Shown here: piece by piece, positions 17,101 through 25,314 of the stretch
Numbering within the stretch: position 1 is the stretch's first letter
How the letters are laid out: the number at the start of each line of letters is the position of its first letter
The notes under the pieces: generated by a model
The model's input: only the letters and a program-made list of their open reading frames with translations
What the model was told of the DNA's origin: nothing
Databases searched by the model: none
Translations under genes and position numbers: made by a program
Assembly (NCBI GenBank): GCA_938010565.1
Contig: CALLUQ010000024.1
Coordinates: 1-32,071, forward strand
Direction of reading: 5' to 3'
Length of the DNA stretch: 32,071 bases
Source of the DNA: an uncultured Flavobacteriales bacterium
Lineage (GTDB): Bacteria > Bacteroidota > Bacteroidia > Flavobacteriales_D > CALLUQ01

Positions 17101-17540
17101 TGCGCATTCCGGAAGACTATGTAAACCAAATTGCCGAACGCCTCCACCTCTATAAAACCATGAATGAGGTAGCCGATGAAAAAGAACTGCTCCTTTTTGG
17201 TGAAATGCTTCTGGATCGGTTTGGTCCGCTTCCGCCACAGGTAGAAGACCTTTTGAAAACCAAACGGCTCAGATGGCTTTGTACGGATGTTGGTTTCGAA
17301 AAGGTGGTACTGAAAAACAATAAAATGATCGCCTATTTTGTAAGCGACCAAGAGTCGTCTTATTACCAAAGCAACAAGTTCACAGCCATTCTGGGTTTTA
17401 TCAAAAAATTCCCCGATCATGGACAGATGTCGGAAAAAAATGGCAAATTACGCTTTGTTTTTCCCGATATCAAAACCATAGACCGGGCCATAAAGATCGT
17501 ATCAAAAATGCAGCTGCAACCGATAAAAGCAGAAACGTAA
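14190..17540 (+). CDS. mfd: Transcription-repair coupling factor
   Basis: The 1116-residue product has the full Mfd order. A UvrB-like N-terminal module (FSVRGGIVDIFSF) comes first. The CarD-type RNA-polymerase-interaction domain (about 433-510, GDFVVHIDHGVGRFSGLEAL) follows. The superfamily 2 translocase comes next, with Walker A GDVGFGKTE (584-592), DEEQ (about 685) and SATPIPRTLQ, then the second helicase lobe (HQLRGRVGRS), and the C-terminal TRCF domain. It removes stalled RNA polymerase from DNA lesions and recruits UvrA. An upstream ATG at 14148 would overlap fbp by 20 bp and add 14 atypical residues; MTLEALRN at 14190 resembles family starts. Confidence 0.95.
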   Translation: MTLEALRNCYNNVADIHILSEKLNAAGQRIHIRGGVGSVNAFIASAVLRRTSGTHLFLLNDKEEAAYFQNDLENLNEKELRVLFFPSAYRRAYQIEETDNSNVVLRAEVLNEINRRTKRTIIVSYGAALHEKVVTRKELAKNTLEVKVGESYTIDFLNELLIELEFHKTDYVYEPGQFSVRGGIVDIFSFSNREPFRIEFFGDDVESIRTFDPISQLSTKPLKKCSVVPNLQTGMQEEKRQTFLEYLSKDTVVWIKDVRLIAHQLEKEFDLAERVYEKLDSPLHHLKPDQAYNSPQNFKRNIESFSVVEFGQHFHFQPTFELPLRVVPQPVFNKNFDLLAEDLQAKMKEQYLTVIAAANPKQVERLYRIFEDKEVRVDFKPIVLGIQQGFIDREQKLAVYTDHQIFERYHRFRMKEGFKKTKEAITLKEVLHLQKGDFVVHIDHGVGRFSGLEALDVNGKKQEAIRLVYKNNDILYVSIHALHRISRYTGKDGTEPTLHKIGGSAWQTAKRKTQTRIKELAFNLIRLYARRKAKKGFAYSPDTYLQHELEASFIYEDTPDQLKATQAVKKDMESEAPMDRLICGDVGFGKTEIAIRAAFKAVADSKQVAVLVPTTILSLQHYKTFNERLKDMPCSVAYINRFVSRAKVKEILKRLQEGRIDILVGTHRIVGKDVRFKDLGLLVIDEEQKFGVSIKDKLKTFKVNVDTLTLSATPIPRTLQFSMMGARDLSVINTAPPNRYPVQTSLITLNEASIRDAIMYEVSRGGQAFFVHNRVQNIQEVAGMIQRLCPDIRLAIGHGQMEGKKLEEVMIDFMDGLYDVLLATTIIESGIDVPNANTMIINHAQNFGLSDLHQLRGRVGRSNKKAFCYLIAPPSAAQTEEARKRLNAIIQFSELGSGFNIAMRDLDIRGAGDLLGADQSGFIGDIGFETYKRILDETLQDLKKNDFKELFKDETDTGYIKDFQLETDLELRIPEDYVNQIAERLHLYKTMNEVADEKELLLFGEMLLDRFGPLPPQVEDLLKTKRLRWLCTDVGFEKVVLKNNKMIAYFVSDQESSYYQSNKFTAILGFIKKFPDHGQMSEKNGKLRFVFPDIKTIDRAIKIVSKMQLQPIKAET

Positions 17541-17733
17541 CCTTTACGGCTCTCAGAGGTTTTAAGAACGTTCCATCCGGCGCCTGCTTTTCATGGCAAC
17601 GCCGGCGGTTTTAATTCCTGCAAGGGCACAAACGGAACAGGGAAAAGTCCAAAACCTGTTCGCAACCTCCCCGTCCGTCATCGTTAGAATTTAGAAAAAG
17701 GCCATACAGATACCATTTGTAAAATTCCGACCA

Positions 17734-17859
17734 TCATTTTTTTATATCCGTATCCAGAGCATCACTCCACGGCACTGTCAGCACCCCTTTACTCGAATCT
17801 TTTTTGACCAATTCTGCAACCTTTTGCAAACCTGTCGCGTAAAGGCTGACACAACTCCT
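17734..17859 (-). other. Possible orphan C-terminal coding fragment in the mfd downstream spacer
   Basis: The spacer 17541-18061 holds no full gene. On the minus strand one frame is open from 17859 to a TGA at 17734, giving 41 residues without a start codon (SLYATGLQKVAELVKKDSSK and then VLTVPWSDALDTDIKK). The composition looks protein-like rather than random, with an amphipathic helix and a charged end, and could be the 3' remnant of a lost gene. I cannot identify a family, and chance is possible. Nothing else is seen at 17541-17733. Confidence 0.25.
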
Positions 17860-17885
17860 CTACTTTTAGTTTACAAACTATTCAT

Positions 17886-17934
17886 AACAAAAAATGCATG
17901 CCATCCATACTACAGATAGCATGCATTTTTTGTT
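17886..17934. terminator. Bidirectional intrinsic terminator between convergent genes
   Basis: AACAAAAAATGCATGC (17886-17901) and its exact reverse complement (17919-17934) form a 16-bp perfect stem with a 17-nt loop. Each strand ends in a T run, so it can stop transcription both from mfd (plus) and from the permease gene (minus). Confidence 0.75.
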
Positions 17935-18061
17935 CACGGTTTCCAGGCCCGTTTCCCAACATCAAAACACGAAAATTAAGGTACGGCAAAAACATGCCAT
18001 ACGATGAACCGAACATCTCCGGAAAAAGTATCGGGAGGCCCCTTTTGAGGCCTTTTAGGGT

Positions 18062-19324
18062 TCAGACATTGGTCCGGATGGCTTCTACCGGATCAAGCTT
18101 TGCCGCTCTGAGCGCCGGAAATATTCCGGACACGATGCCCACCGCTGTGGTTAACATCAACCCCAGCATTATATTGCCGGAGGTGAGTACAAAATCCATC
18201 CCAACGGCCACACGTAACAAGGCCATAAGCCCCCAAACCAGCAATAAGCCAAGAATACCGCCCATAATGCTCAAAATGATGGCTTCCGAAAAAAACTGGA
18301 TCAAAATGAAACTGTTTTTTGCACCGAGCGATTTCCGGATCCCGATCATAGGAGTGCGTTCGCGGACGGTTACAAACATGATGTTTGCAATACTGAATGC
18401 ACCAACAACCATGGCAAAGATCCCGATGATAAATCCGATCCACTCCATGCGGTTAAAAAAAGTGTTGAAATTCTGGGTGATGAAAGCCGATTCGTTGATG
18501 GCAAAGTTGTCTTCCTCGGTAGGCCGTAACCTCCGGATAGACCGCATGCGCCCTTTCACCATATTTTTCAACCGATCGTTGGAAAAACCCTCTGCTGCAT
18601 TTATCATAATGGAGGGATCCAGGCTCCGGAGATTGAACACATTCCGGCCATAACTAACGGGCATTGCGACATTGTTATCGAGGGAGGAACCCGGTATAAA
18701 ACCGCCCTCTTTGGCAAATACTCCGATCACCTTTACTTTGCGGCCGTTCACTTTGATGCTTTTCTGCAAAGGGTTGCGGCTACCAAAAAGAGAAGTGGCC
18801 AGATCGGCCCCGATAATGGCTACGTTTTTGCCTCTCTGTGATTCGGTTTCCGTAAAATACCTGCCGGATCCTATTTGCACGGATCGGGTACGGTAAAAAT
18901 CGTGCGAAACCAATAACACCGCCACATTTTTACCGCTGCTGTTAAAAAAACCGTCCGAATATTCCACCGTAGTACTGGCACTGGCCATAAAAGCCATTTT
19001 TGCCGGAATATTTCCCACTGCCTGCAATGCTTCAAAATCTTTGATGGTTATTTTGGGGTAGCGCATGTATTTCCACCAACGGTATTTGCCATCTGCTTCT
19101 GCTTCCCATGGGCTTTGTTGAATATAGAACTGATCTTCGCCCAGTGTACTTACGCTGTTGCGGATCGAAATTTCAAGGGAGCTTACCGCAGTAAGTACGC
19201 CAATAATAGCCAGAATGCCGATGGTAATGCTTAACAAAGTAAGGAAACTGCGCAAAGGATTTGCTACCACAGATTGAAAAGCGAAAACCACACTTTCCCC
19301 AAAAACACGCAAATAGAGTTTCAA
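18062..19324 (-). CDS. ABC transporter permease, MacB/FtsX type
   Basis: The 421-residue product has a first membrane helix (SFLTLLSITIGILAIIGVLT), a large periplasmic MacB-type core domain with the GRYFTETESQRGKNVAIIGA segment, and three C-terminal helices separated by the FtsX-type cytoplasmic loop (RERTPMIGIRKSLGAKNSFI). It ends with the usual FPALRAAKLDPVEAIR motif. It would work with a separate ATPase in export or lipoprotein/antimicrobial transport; no ATPase gene is in the window. The start is uncertain because no ATG precedes the first helix. TTG 19324 (MKLYLRVFGES) is chosen; TTG 19429 would add 35 residues from AT-rich sequence that looks intergenic. Confidence 0.88.
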   Translation of the reverse strand: MKLYLRVFGESVVFAFQSVVANPLRSFLTLLSITIGILAIIGVLTAVSSLEISIRNSVSTLGEDQFYIQQSPWEAEADGKYRWWKYMRYPKITIKDFEALQAVGNIPAKMAFMASASTTVEYSDGFFNSSGKNVAVLLVSHDFYRTRSVQIGSGRYFTETESQRGKNVAIIGADLATSLFGSRNPLQKSIKVNGRKVKVIGVFAKEGGFIPGSSLDNNVAMPVSYGRNVFNLRSLDPSIMINAAEGFSNDRLKNMVKGRMRSIRRLRPTEEDNFAINESAFITQNFNTFFNRMEWIGFIIGIFAMVVGAFSIANIMFVTVRERTPMIGIRKSLGAKNSFILIQFFSEAIILSIMGGILGLLLVWGLMALLRVAVGMDFVLTSGNIMLGLMLTTAVGIVSGIFPALRAAKLDPVEAIRTNV

Positions 19325-19490
19325 ATCCTTTATTTTATATCGGTTCTGTAAATTTAGTAAGATCCGCCCATTTATAAACAATCGATAATAGTTATTAACA
19401 AAGCTGCGTTTTAAACTCTTTGAGAGCAAGGAAAGTGACGCTTAATTGGTAACATTGCACAAAAGCGAACGTGCGGAAATCGGAGAACTT
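19325..19490. promoter_or_regulatory. Divergent intergenic region between the permease gene and purH
   Basis: With the chosen starts, 166 bp separate two divergent genes, so promoters for both must lie here. The stretch is AT-rich (for example around TTTATAAACAATCGATAATA). No exact TAnnTTTG element was found in either direction, so promoter positions cannot be fixed. Confidence 0.4.
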
Positions 19491-21014
19491 GTGAAAAAGA
19501 TCAATAGTGCTCTCATCTCAGTATTCTACAAAGACCAACTGGAGCCGGTTATTCGGAAATTACAAACATTGGGTATCACCATTTATTCAACCGGTGGCAC
19601 ACAAAAATTTATCGAAAAACAAGGCATTCGGGTAGAAGCTGTGGAAGACCTAACTTCCTATCCTTCCATTTTAGGAGGCAGGGTTAAAACCTTACACCCG
19701 AAAGTATTCGGAGGTATCCTTGGCCGTCGGGAACTGGATACCGATGTAGCGCAACTGGAGCAATATGAAATTCCGGAAATCGATTTGGTGATCGTGGACC
19801 TTTACCCGTTTGAGGAAACGGTTACCGATGGCGCATCGGAACAGGAAGTTATTGAAAAAATCGATATCGGAGGCATTTCTTTGATCCGTGCGGCTGCGAA
19901 AAATTTCAAAGACGTAGTCATTATTTCTTCCAGAGATCAATACGGTTCTTTGCTGGATCTGTTGAACGAAAAACAAGGTTTTACGACCTTCGATGACCGG
20001 CGCCGGTTTGCCACTTCCGCCTTTAATCATTCATCGCATTACGATGCAATGATCTTCAACTGGTTCAACCGCTTCGATGAAGAAAAGGCATTCAAGTACA
20101 GCGCTCCTAACGGGCAGGAACTTCGCTATGGAGAAAACCCACACCAAAAAGGCCGATTCCATGGCAACCTGAACGATCTTTTTGATCAGTTGAACGGAAA
20201 AGACCTTTCTTACAACAACCTGTTGGATGTAGATGCTGCTGTGAACCTGATGCGTGAATTTGATGATTCGGAAGTTCACATGGCCATCCTTAAGCACAAC
20301 AATGCTTGTGGTATGGCCTCCCGTTCTACTTTGTCGGAAGCCTGGCACGCCGCTTTAGCCGGAGATCCTGTTTCTGCTTTCGGAGGGGTGCTCATCACCA
20401 ATGCCTCTATCGACAAGGCTTCGGCCAAAGAAATGCACAAGCTTTTTTTCGAAGTTTTGATTGCTCCGGGGTATGATGCCGAAGCATTGGAAATTCTCAA
20501 AGGAAAAAAGAACCGTATATTGCTTGTTCAAAAGCCATTGGACCTTCCCACACAAACTTTTCGTACGGCATTGAATGGGGTATTGGTACAGGAAAAGGAC
20601 GGCATTACCGACAAACCGGAAGATTTTAAAACCGTTACCCAAACCGCTCCGAAACCAGAAGCCCTTCAGGACCTGGAATTTGCCAACAAATTGGTAAAAC
20701 ATACCAAATCCAACACCATCGTTTTTGCAAAAAACAAACAGCTTTTGGCCAGCGGAACCGGACAAACATCCCGGGTAGATGCCTTGCGCCAGGCTGTGGT
20801 GAAAGCCCGTTCTTTTGGATTTGAACTGGAAGGAGCTGTAATGGCATCGGATGCATTTTTCCCCTTTCCCGATTGTGTGGAGTTGGCCAACAACGAAGGC
20901 ATTCATGCGGTGATCCAGCCAGGAGGGTCGATCCGCGATCAGGAATCCATCGATTATTGCGATGCCCACGGAATGGCAATGGTAGTAACCGGAAACCGAC
21001 ATTTTAAACACTAA
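19491..21014 (+). CDS. purH: Bifunctional AICAR formyltransferase/IMP cyclohydrolase
   Basis: The 507-residue product matches the usual PurH length. The N-terminal IMP cyclohydrolase domain shows SALISVFYK, TIYSTGGTQKFIE and LGGRVKTLHPKVFGGILG. The AICAR transformylase domain has YGENPHQKG, AILKHNNACGMA and DAFFPFPDCVE. It catalyses the last two steps of de novo IMP synthesis. GTG 19491, preceded by GGAG at a suitable distance, gives MKKINSALISVF as in relatives; the upstream TTG 19446 would add 15 residues. It is followed after 67 bp by mreB. Confidence 0.95.
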   Translation: MKKINSALISVFYKDQLEPVIRKLQTLGITIYSTGGTQKFIEKQGIRVEAVEDLTSYPSILGGRVKTLHPKVFGGILGRRELDTDVAQLEQYEIPEIDLVIVDLYPFEETVTDGASEQEVIEKIDIGGISLIRAAAKNFKDVVIISSRDQYGSLLDLLNEKQGFTTFDDRRRFATSAFNHSSHYDAMIFNWFNRFDEEKAFKYSAPNGQELRYGENPHQKGRFHGNLNDLFDQLNGKDLSYNNLLDVDAAVNLMREFDDSEVHMAILKHNNACGMASRSTLSEAWHAALAGDPVSAFGGVLITNASIDKASAKEMHKLFFEVLIAPGYDAEALEILKGKKNRILLVQKPLDLPTQTFRTALNGVLVQEKDGITDKPEDFKTVTQTAPKPEALQDLEFANKLVKHTKSNTIVFAKNKQLLASGTGQTSRVDALRQAVVKARSFGFELEGAVMASDAFFPFPDCVELANNEGIHAVIQPGGSIRDQESIDYCDAHGMAMVVTGNRHFKH

Positions 21015-21081
21015 CGATACCCGGCCAAATGAGTGCTATCTGCCGGTCGCACACAGTTGACCGCTAAACAAAAGGGACCTA

Positions 21082-22107
21082 ATGGGATTGTTTTCATTCT
21101 TTACGCAGGAGATTGCAATTGACCTTGGAACGGCCAATACATTAATCATTCACAACGACAAAGTGGTGGTAGACGAACCATCCATTGTTGCCATCGACCG
21201 CCAATCGTCGAAAGTGATCGGCATTGGCCGGAAAGCGCAACAAATGCACGGTAAAACACACGAAAACATCAAAACCGTACGACCGCTCAAAGATGGTGTG
21301 ATCGCAGATTTTCAGGCAGCAGAGCACATGATACGGGGCATGATCAAAATGATCAAACCCAGCAGTCGTTTGTTTACCCCATCGCTTCGTATGGTTATCT
21401 GTATTCCTTCCGGAATTACCGAAGTTGAAAAACGAGCCGTTCGTGATTCGGCAGAACATGCCGGAGCCAAGGATGTTTTTCTTATTCACGAACCAATGGC
21501 GGCAGCCATCGGGATCGGTATTGATGTGGAAGAACCGATGGGAAATATGATCATTGATATCGGAGGGGGAACCTCCGAAATTGCCGTAATTGCGCTGGGC
21601 GGCATTGTGTGTGATAAATCCATTCGGGTGGCCGGAGATGATTTTACCAATGATATAGAAGAATACATGCGCCGCCAACACAACATCCTGATCGGAGAAC
21701 GTACAGCGGAACAAATTAAAATTGAAGTAGGTGCTGCGTTGCCGGAATTGGACGATCCTCCGGTAGAATATGCCGTTCGCGGACGCGATCTGATGACGGG
21801 TATTCCGAAAGAAATTTCGGTTTCTTACGTGGAAATCGCGCATGCGCTGGATAAGTCCATTTCCAAAATTGAAGAAGCCATCCTCAGTGCACTGGAAATG
21901 ACACCACCCGAACTTTCGGCCGACATTTTTAAAACAGGCATCTATCTTGCCGGAGGCGGTTCCATGTTGCGTGGCCTTGATAAACGAATTGCTTTGAAAA
22001 CCAAACTTCCTGTTCATATTGCAGAGGATCCTTTGCGTGCTGTTGCCCGTGGTACAGGCATCGCACTTAAAAACGTGAGCCGTTATCAATTCCTCATCCG
22101 CGATTAA
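21082..22107 (+). CDS. mreB: Rod-shape-determining actin homologue MreB
   Basis: The 341-residue product has the actin-type nucleotide motifs: IAIDLGTANTLI (phosphate 1), IIDIGGGTSEIAV (phosphate 2) and YLAGGGSMLRGLDKR (adenosine). The N-terminal GLFSFF segment can act as a membrane-binding amphipathic stretch. It polymerises under the inner membrane and guides lateral wall synthesis. It is the first gene of mreBCD-mrdA-rodA and has a short purine-rich sequence (AAAGGGACC) just upstream. Confidence 0.97.
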   Translation: MGLFSFFTQEIAIDLGTANTLIIHNDKVVVDEPSIVAIDRQSSKVIGIGRKAQQMHGKTHENIKTVRPLKDGVIADFQAAEHMIRGMIKMIKPSSRLFTPSLRMVICIPSGITEVEKRAVRDSAEHAGAKDVFLIHEPMAAAIGIGIDVEEPMGNMIIDIGGGTSEIAVIALGGIVCDKSIRVAGDDFTNDIEEYMRRQHNILIGERTAEQIKIEVGAALPELDDPPVEYAVRGRDLMTGIPKEISVSYVEIAHALDKSISKIEEAILSALEMTPPELSADIFKTGIYLAGGGSMLRGLDKRIALKTKLPVHIAEDPLRAVARGTGIALKNVSRYQFLIRD

Positions 22108-22136
22108 TTCAGGGACATAAAACTCCTTCACTGTTC

Positions 22137-22973
22137 ATGCGGAATCTGCTGCGACTCACTTACAAGTACAGCCATATAGGGTTGTTCCTTGTGCTTGAGG
22201 CGGTGGCTTTGGGGTTATTGATCCGACAAAATAATTACCATAACTATGCTTTTGTAAATGCTTCCAGCGATGTTGTAGGAACGCTTTACGATTGGCGCTC
22301 CAACGTAACCGATTATTTCTCGCTCAAAGAACAGAATGAACAACTGGCCGGTACCAACGCAAAATTAATGAGCAATTCGGAAGATGCTTTTCTGTTGCGT
22401 ACATACAATAACCTGAAAACCACCCATGATACTTTTTACATCCGGAAATACGATTATCAGCAAGCCCGGGTGGTGAACAACAGTACCCAATTGCTCAACA
22501 ACAACATTACCATCAACAAAGGCACACGGGATGGCATCGAAGCAGACATGGGAGTAATTGGCCCGGATGGGATTGTGGGCTTTGTTACCCATGTTTCCGA
22601 ACATTATGCGGTGGTAGCCAGTGTGCTGAACAAAAAAAAATTCAACGTAAGTGTCAGAACACGTAAAAACCATTATTCCGGTATTGTAAAGTGGAAAGGC
22701 TATGATCCGCAAGAAATCGTGCTGGAAGAAGTGCCGGGGTATGCCCAACTGGAAGCCGGAGATACTATCGTTACCAGTGGCGCTTCGGGTCGTTTCCCGG
22801 AAAATATTCCGGTTGGGATAATTGTAAAAGTGGAAGATGCTGAAAAAAGCAACGCTCTCTTTGCCCGGGTCAGAACCTCCACCAACTTTCACAACCTTTA
22901 TTTTGTTTATGTGATCCACAATTTGCAAAAAGAAGAACAACTGAACCTCGAAAGAGCAGCCCGAGATCAATAA
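22137..22973 (+). CDS. mreC: Rod-shape-determining protein MreC
   Basis: The 278-residue product has one N-terminal membrane helix (about 14-32, IGLFLVLEAVALGLLI), a short coiled coil (about 57-75) and the beta-rich periplasmic MreC domain with NNNITINKGTRDGIEADMGV and VTSGASGRFPENIPVGIIVK. It bridges MreB to periplasmic penicillin-binding proteins. It starts 29 bp after mreB and ends 2 bp before mreD. Confidence 0.95.
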   Translation: MRNLLRLTYKYSHIGLFLVLEAVALGLLIRQNNYHNYAFVNASSDVVGTLYDWRSNVTDYFSLKEQNEQLAGTNAKLMSNSEDAFLLRTYNNLKTTHDTFYIRKYDYQQARVVNNSTQLLNNNITINKGTRDGIEADMGVIGPDGIVGFVTHVSEHYAVVASVLNKKKFNVSVRTRKNHYSGIVKWKGYDPQEIVLEEVPGYAQLEAGDTIVTSGASGRFPENIPVGIIVKVEDAEKSNALFARVRTSTNFHNLYFVYVIHNLQKEEQLNLERAARDQ

Positions 22974-22975
22974 TC

Positions 22976-23494
22976 ATGTTTGCACTGATCGTTCAAAATA
23001 GCATCCGATTTGTACTCCTGATCTTACTTCAGGGCCTTGTACTGAACAACATTCGGCTAAACGGGTACATTAATCCTTATGTGTATGTGCTTTTCATCAT
23101 GCTGCTTCCTTTTGAAACCCCCAGGTGGGTAGTCCTCACCCTGGGGTTCATCACCGGGCTTTCGGCCGATTATTTTACCGGAACCATAGGCATGCATGCT
23201 TCGGCAACGGTGTTTCTCGCATTTGTTCGTTCTTATATCCTGAAATTAATTGCTCCGCGCGAGGGCTATGAATTCGGAACACAACCCCGTTTGCAGGAAA
23301 TGGGGTTTACCTGGTTTCTGTTCTATTGCAGCATCATGGTTGTCTCGCATCATTCCTGGCTTTACCTGATCGAAGCCTTCCGGTTCTCCGCCATGCCTGA
23401 TGCGTTACTGAAATCGTTGTTCAGCAGTGGGCTGACCATCCTCCTGATCTTTTTCTTCCAGTTTCTTGGCTTTAAAGTAAAGCAAAGGACATGA
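22976..23494 (+). CDS. mreD: Rod-shape-determining protein MreD
   Basis: The 172-residue product is strongly hydrophobic with about five membrane helices. It has the MreD-like pattern (LNGYINPYVYVLFIMLLPFE and the acidic-aromatic LSADYFTGTIGMHASATV). It is an inner-membrane partner of MreC in the elongasome. Sequence conservation in this family is low, so position in the operon carries much of the assignment. The stop overlaps the mrdA start by 4 bp. Confidence 0.92.
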   Translation: MFALIVQNSIRFVLLILLQGLVLNNIRLNGYINPYVYVLFIMLLPFETPRWVVLTLGFITGLSADYFTGTIGMHASATVFLAFVRSYILKLIAPREGYEFGTQPRLQEMGFTWFLFYCSIMVVSHHSWLYLIEAFRFSAMPDALLKSLFSSGLTILLIFFFQFLGFKVKQRT

Positions 23495-25314
23495 ACCAAC
23501 CCTATGCCAACCGGAAATATATTATCCTACTGGTTTTCATCAGTGTAGGGCTCATCTTTGTGGTTCGGCTGTTTTACCTCCAGGGCATCGATGATAAATG
23601 GAAAATTGCTGCACACGAGATTTCTGAGAACAAGCAACGCATTCGTCCGGAACGGGGAGAAATTTATGATCGGAACGGTGCTTTACTGGTGGCCAACGTT
23701 CCGGTGTATGATCTGTTGGTAACGCCAGGGTTGGTAAAAGAGATGGATACCCTTTCGTTTTGCGAACTGGTTGGCATTACCAAGGAAGGCTTTATGACCA
23801 GGATGGCCAAAGCCAAGCATTATACCCGATGGAAAGCTTCGGCTTTTGAAAAACAGATCCCCGCAGAGGAACATGCTCGCATTCGGGAACAATTGTATAA
23901 ATACCCGGGATTTGAATGGGATCTGAGAATCCTCCGGGGCTACCCCGATCCGATCGGCCCCCATGCTCTGGGGTATATCGGAGAGGTGAACCAGGCACAA
24001 CTGGATGCGGATAATTTTTACCGCCGTGGCGACTACATCGGCATTAACGGCATTGAAAAGTATTATGAAAATCAATTGAGGGGCCAACCAGGCGTCCGGT
24101 ACATTTTGAGAGACGCTTTTAACAACGAAGTAATCTCTTACAAAGAAGGCCGCTACGACACAATGGCCATACCAGGTACCGACCTCTATACCACGCTGGA
24201 TGCCGGGTTGCAAGCCTACGGAGAGTGGCTGATGGAAAACAAAAAAGGCAGCATTGTAGCCATCGAACCGGCAACCGGAGAAATTTTGGCCATGGTTTCC
24301 AGCCCTACCTACGATCCGAACTTACTCATAGGCCGGGACAGAAGCCGGAATTATGCTGCATTGGCACAAAACGACAGTTTGCGTCCGCTCTTTAATCGGG
24401 CCACCATGGCCCCCTATCCTCCGGGATCGATTTTTAAACTGGTTCAGGCCCTGATCGGTTTGCAGGATGGTGTTCTTTTTGAGAACAGCAGGTTTCCCTG
24501 CAACAAAGCGCTGGTGGGTTGCCACGACCACAGCCACTCCAAAAGCATCATTCAGGCCATACAGCATTCGTGCAACCCTTATTTTTATTCCGCTACCCAA
24601 AAAGTAATCAATAAAGGAAGATCCAAAAGCATTTTTAAAGACACGGAAATGGGTTTGGCCGGTTGGAAAACACAGGTTCAAAGTTTTGGGTTAGGCCGGC
24701 GGCTGCAAATCGACTTGCCCAACATCAAAGGGGGGTACATTCCCGGAGTGGATTTTTACGACCGCATGTATGGCAAGGGGCGCTGGGCATATAGCACCAT
24801 CCGCTCTATCAGCATCGGGCAGGGAGAAGTACAGGTAATTCCGATTCAAATGGCCAACCTTGCAGCCATAGTGGCCAATGAAGGGTGGTACTATACGCCT
24901 CATCTGGCAAAAAAAATAGCCCGCAACGGAAACAAACCGGAACCTTTTCGCATCCGGCACACCACAACCATTGATCCAAAATATTTCCTCATGGTGAAAG
25001 AAGCCATGCGCCGAGTGGTGCAAGAACCAGGCGGAACCGCACGTTTGGCACGGATCAATGCGGCAACCATCGTTTGTGGTAAAACAGGCACCGCTCAAAA
25101 TCCACACGGAAAAGATCATTCGGTCTTTATTGCATTTGCTCCGATGGATCATCCCCGGATCGCCATAGCGGTATTCATCGAAAACGCCGGTTTTGGCGGT
25201 ACTTATGCTGCTCCCGTTGCCAGTTTAATGATAGATAAGTATATCAACGACACCGTCTCCGACCCCCGGAAGGAAAAATACATCCGGGAGGTGAACCTGA
25301 TCGATCCGAAATAG
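23491..25314 (+). CDS. mrdA: Penicillin-binding protein 2 (peptidoglycan transpeptidase)
   Basis: The 607-residue product has an N-terminal membrane anchor (about 10-28), the PBP dimerisation region (RPERGEIYDRNGALLVANVP) and a transpeptidase domain. The active-site motifs are present: SIFK (Ser313-Lys316), SCN, and KTGTAQ (from Lys531). It cross-links peptidoglycan during side-wall elongation together with RodA. It overlaps mreD by 4 bp and rodA by 1 bp. Confidence 0.96.
   Translation: MNQPYANRKYIILLVFISVGLIFVVRLFYLQGIDDKWKIAAHEISENKQRIRPERGEIYDRNGALLVANVPVYDLLVTPGLVKEMDTLSFCELVGITKEGFMTRMAKAKHYTRWKASAFEKQIPAEEHARIREQLYKYPGFEWDLRILRGYPDPIGPHALGYIGEVNQAQLDADNFYRRGDYIGINGIEKYYENQLRGQPGVRYILRDAFNNEVISYKEGRYDTMAIPGTDLYTTLDAGLQAYGEWLMENKKGSIVAIEPATGEILAMVSSPTYDPNLLIGRDRSRNYAALAQNDSLRPLFNRATMAPYPPGSIFKLVQALIGLQDGVLFENSRFPCNKALVGCHDHSHSKSIIQAIQHSCNPYFYSATQKVINKGRSKSIFKDTEMGLAGWKTQVQSFGLGRRLQIDLPNIKGGYIPGVDFYDRMYGKGRWAYSTIRSISIGQGEVQVIPIQMANLAAIVANEGWYYTPHLAKKIARNGNKPEPFRIRHTTTIDPKYFLMVKEAMRRVVQEPGGTARLARINAATIVCGKTGTAQNPHGKDHSVFIAFAPMDHPRIAIAVFIENAGFGGTYAAPVASLMIDKYINDTVSDPRKEKYIREVNLIDPK

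Noticed and set aside
17898-18653. A 251-codon plus-strand open frame opposite the permease gene
   Set aside because: The minus-strand frame encodes a textbook MacB/FtsX permease over the same bases; the plus-strand product is low-complexity and starts inside the terminator hairpin.
21142-22131. A 329-codon minus-strand open frame opposite mreB
   Set aside because: It lies wholly antisense to a clear MreB gene and encodes a His/Asn/Phe-rich sequence without recognisable motifs; it is a codon-bias shadow.
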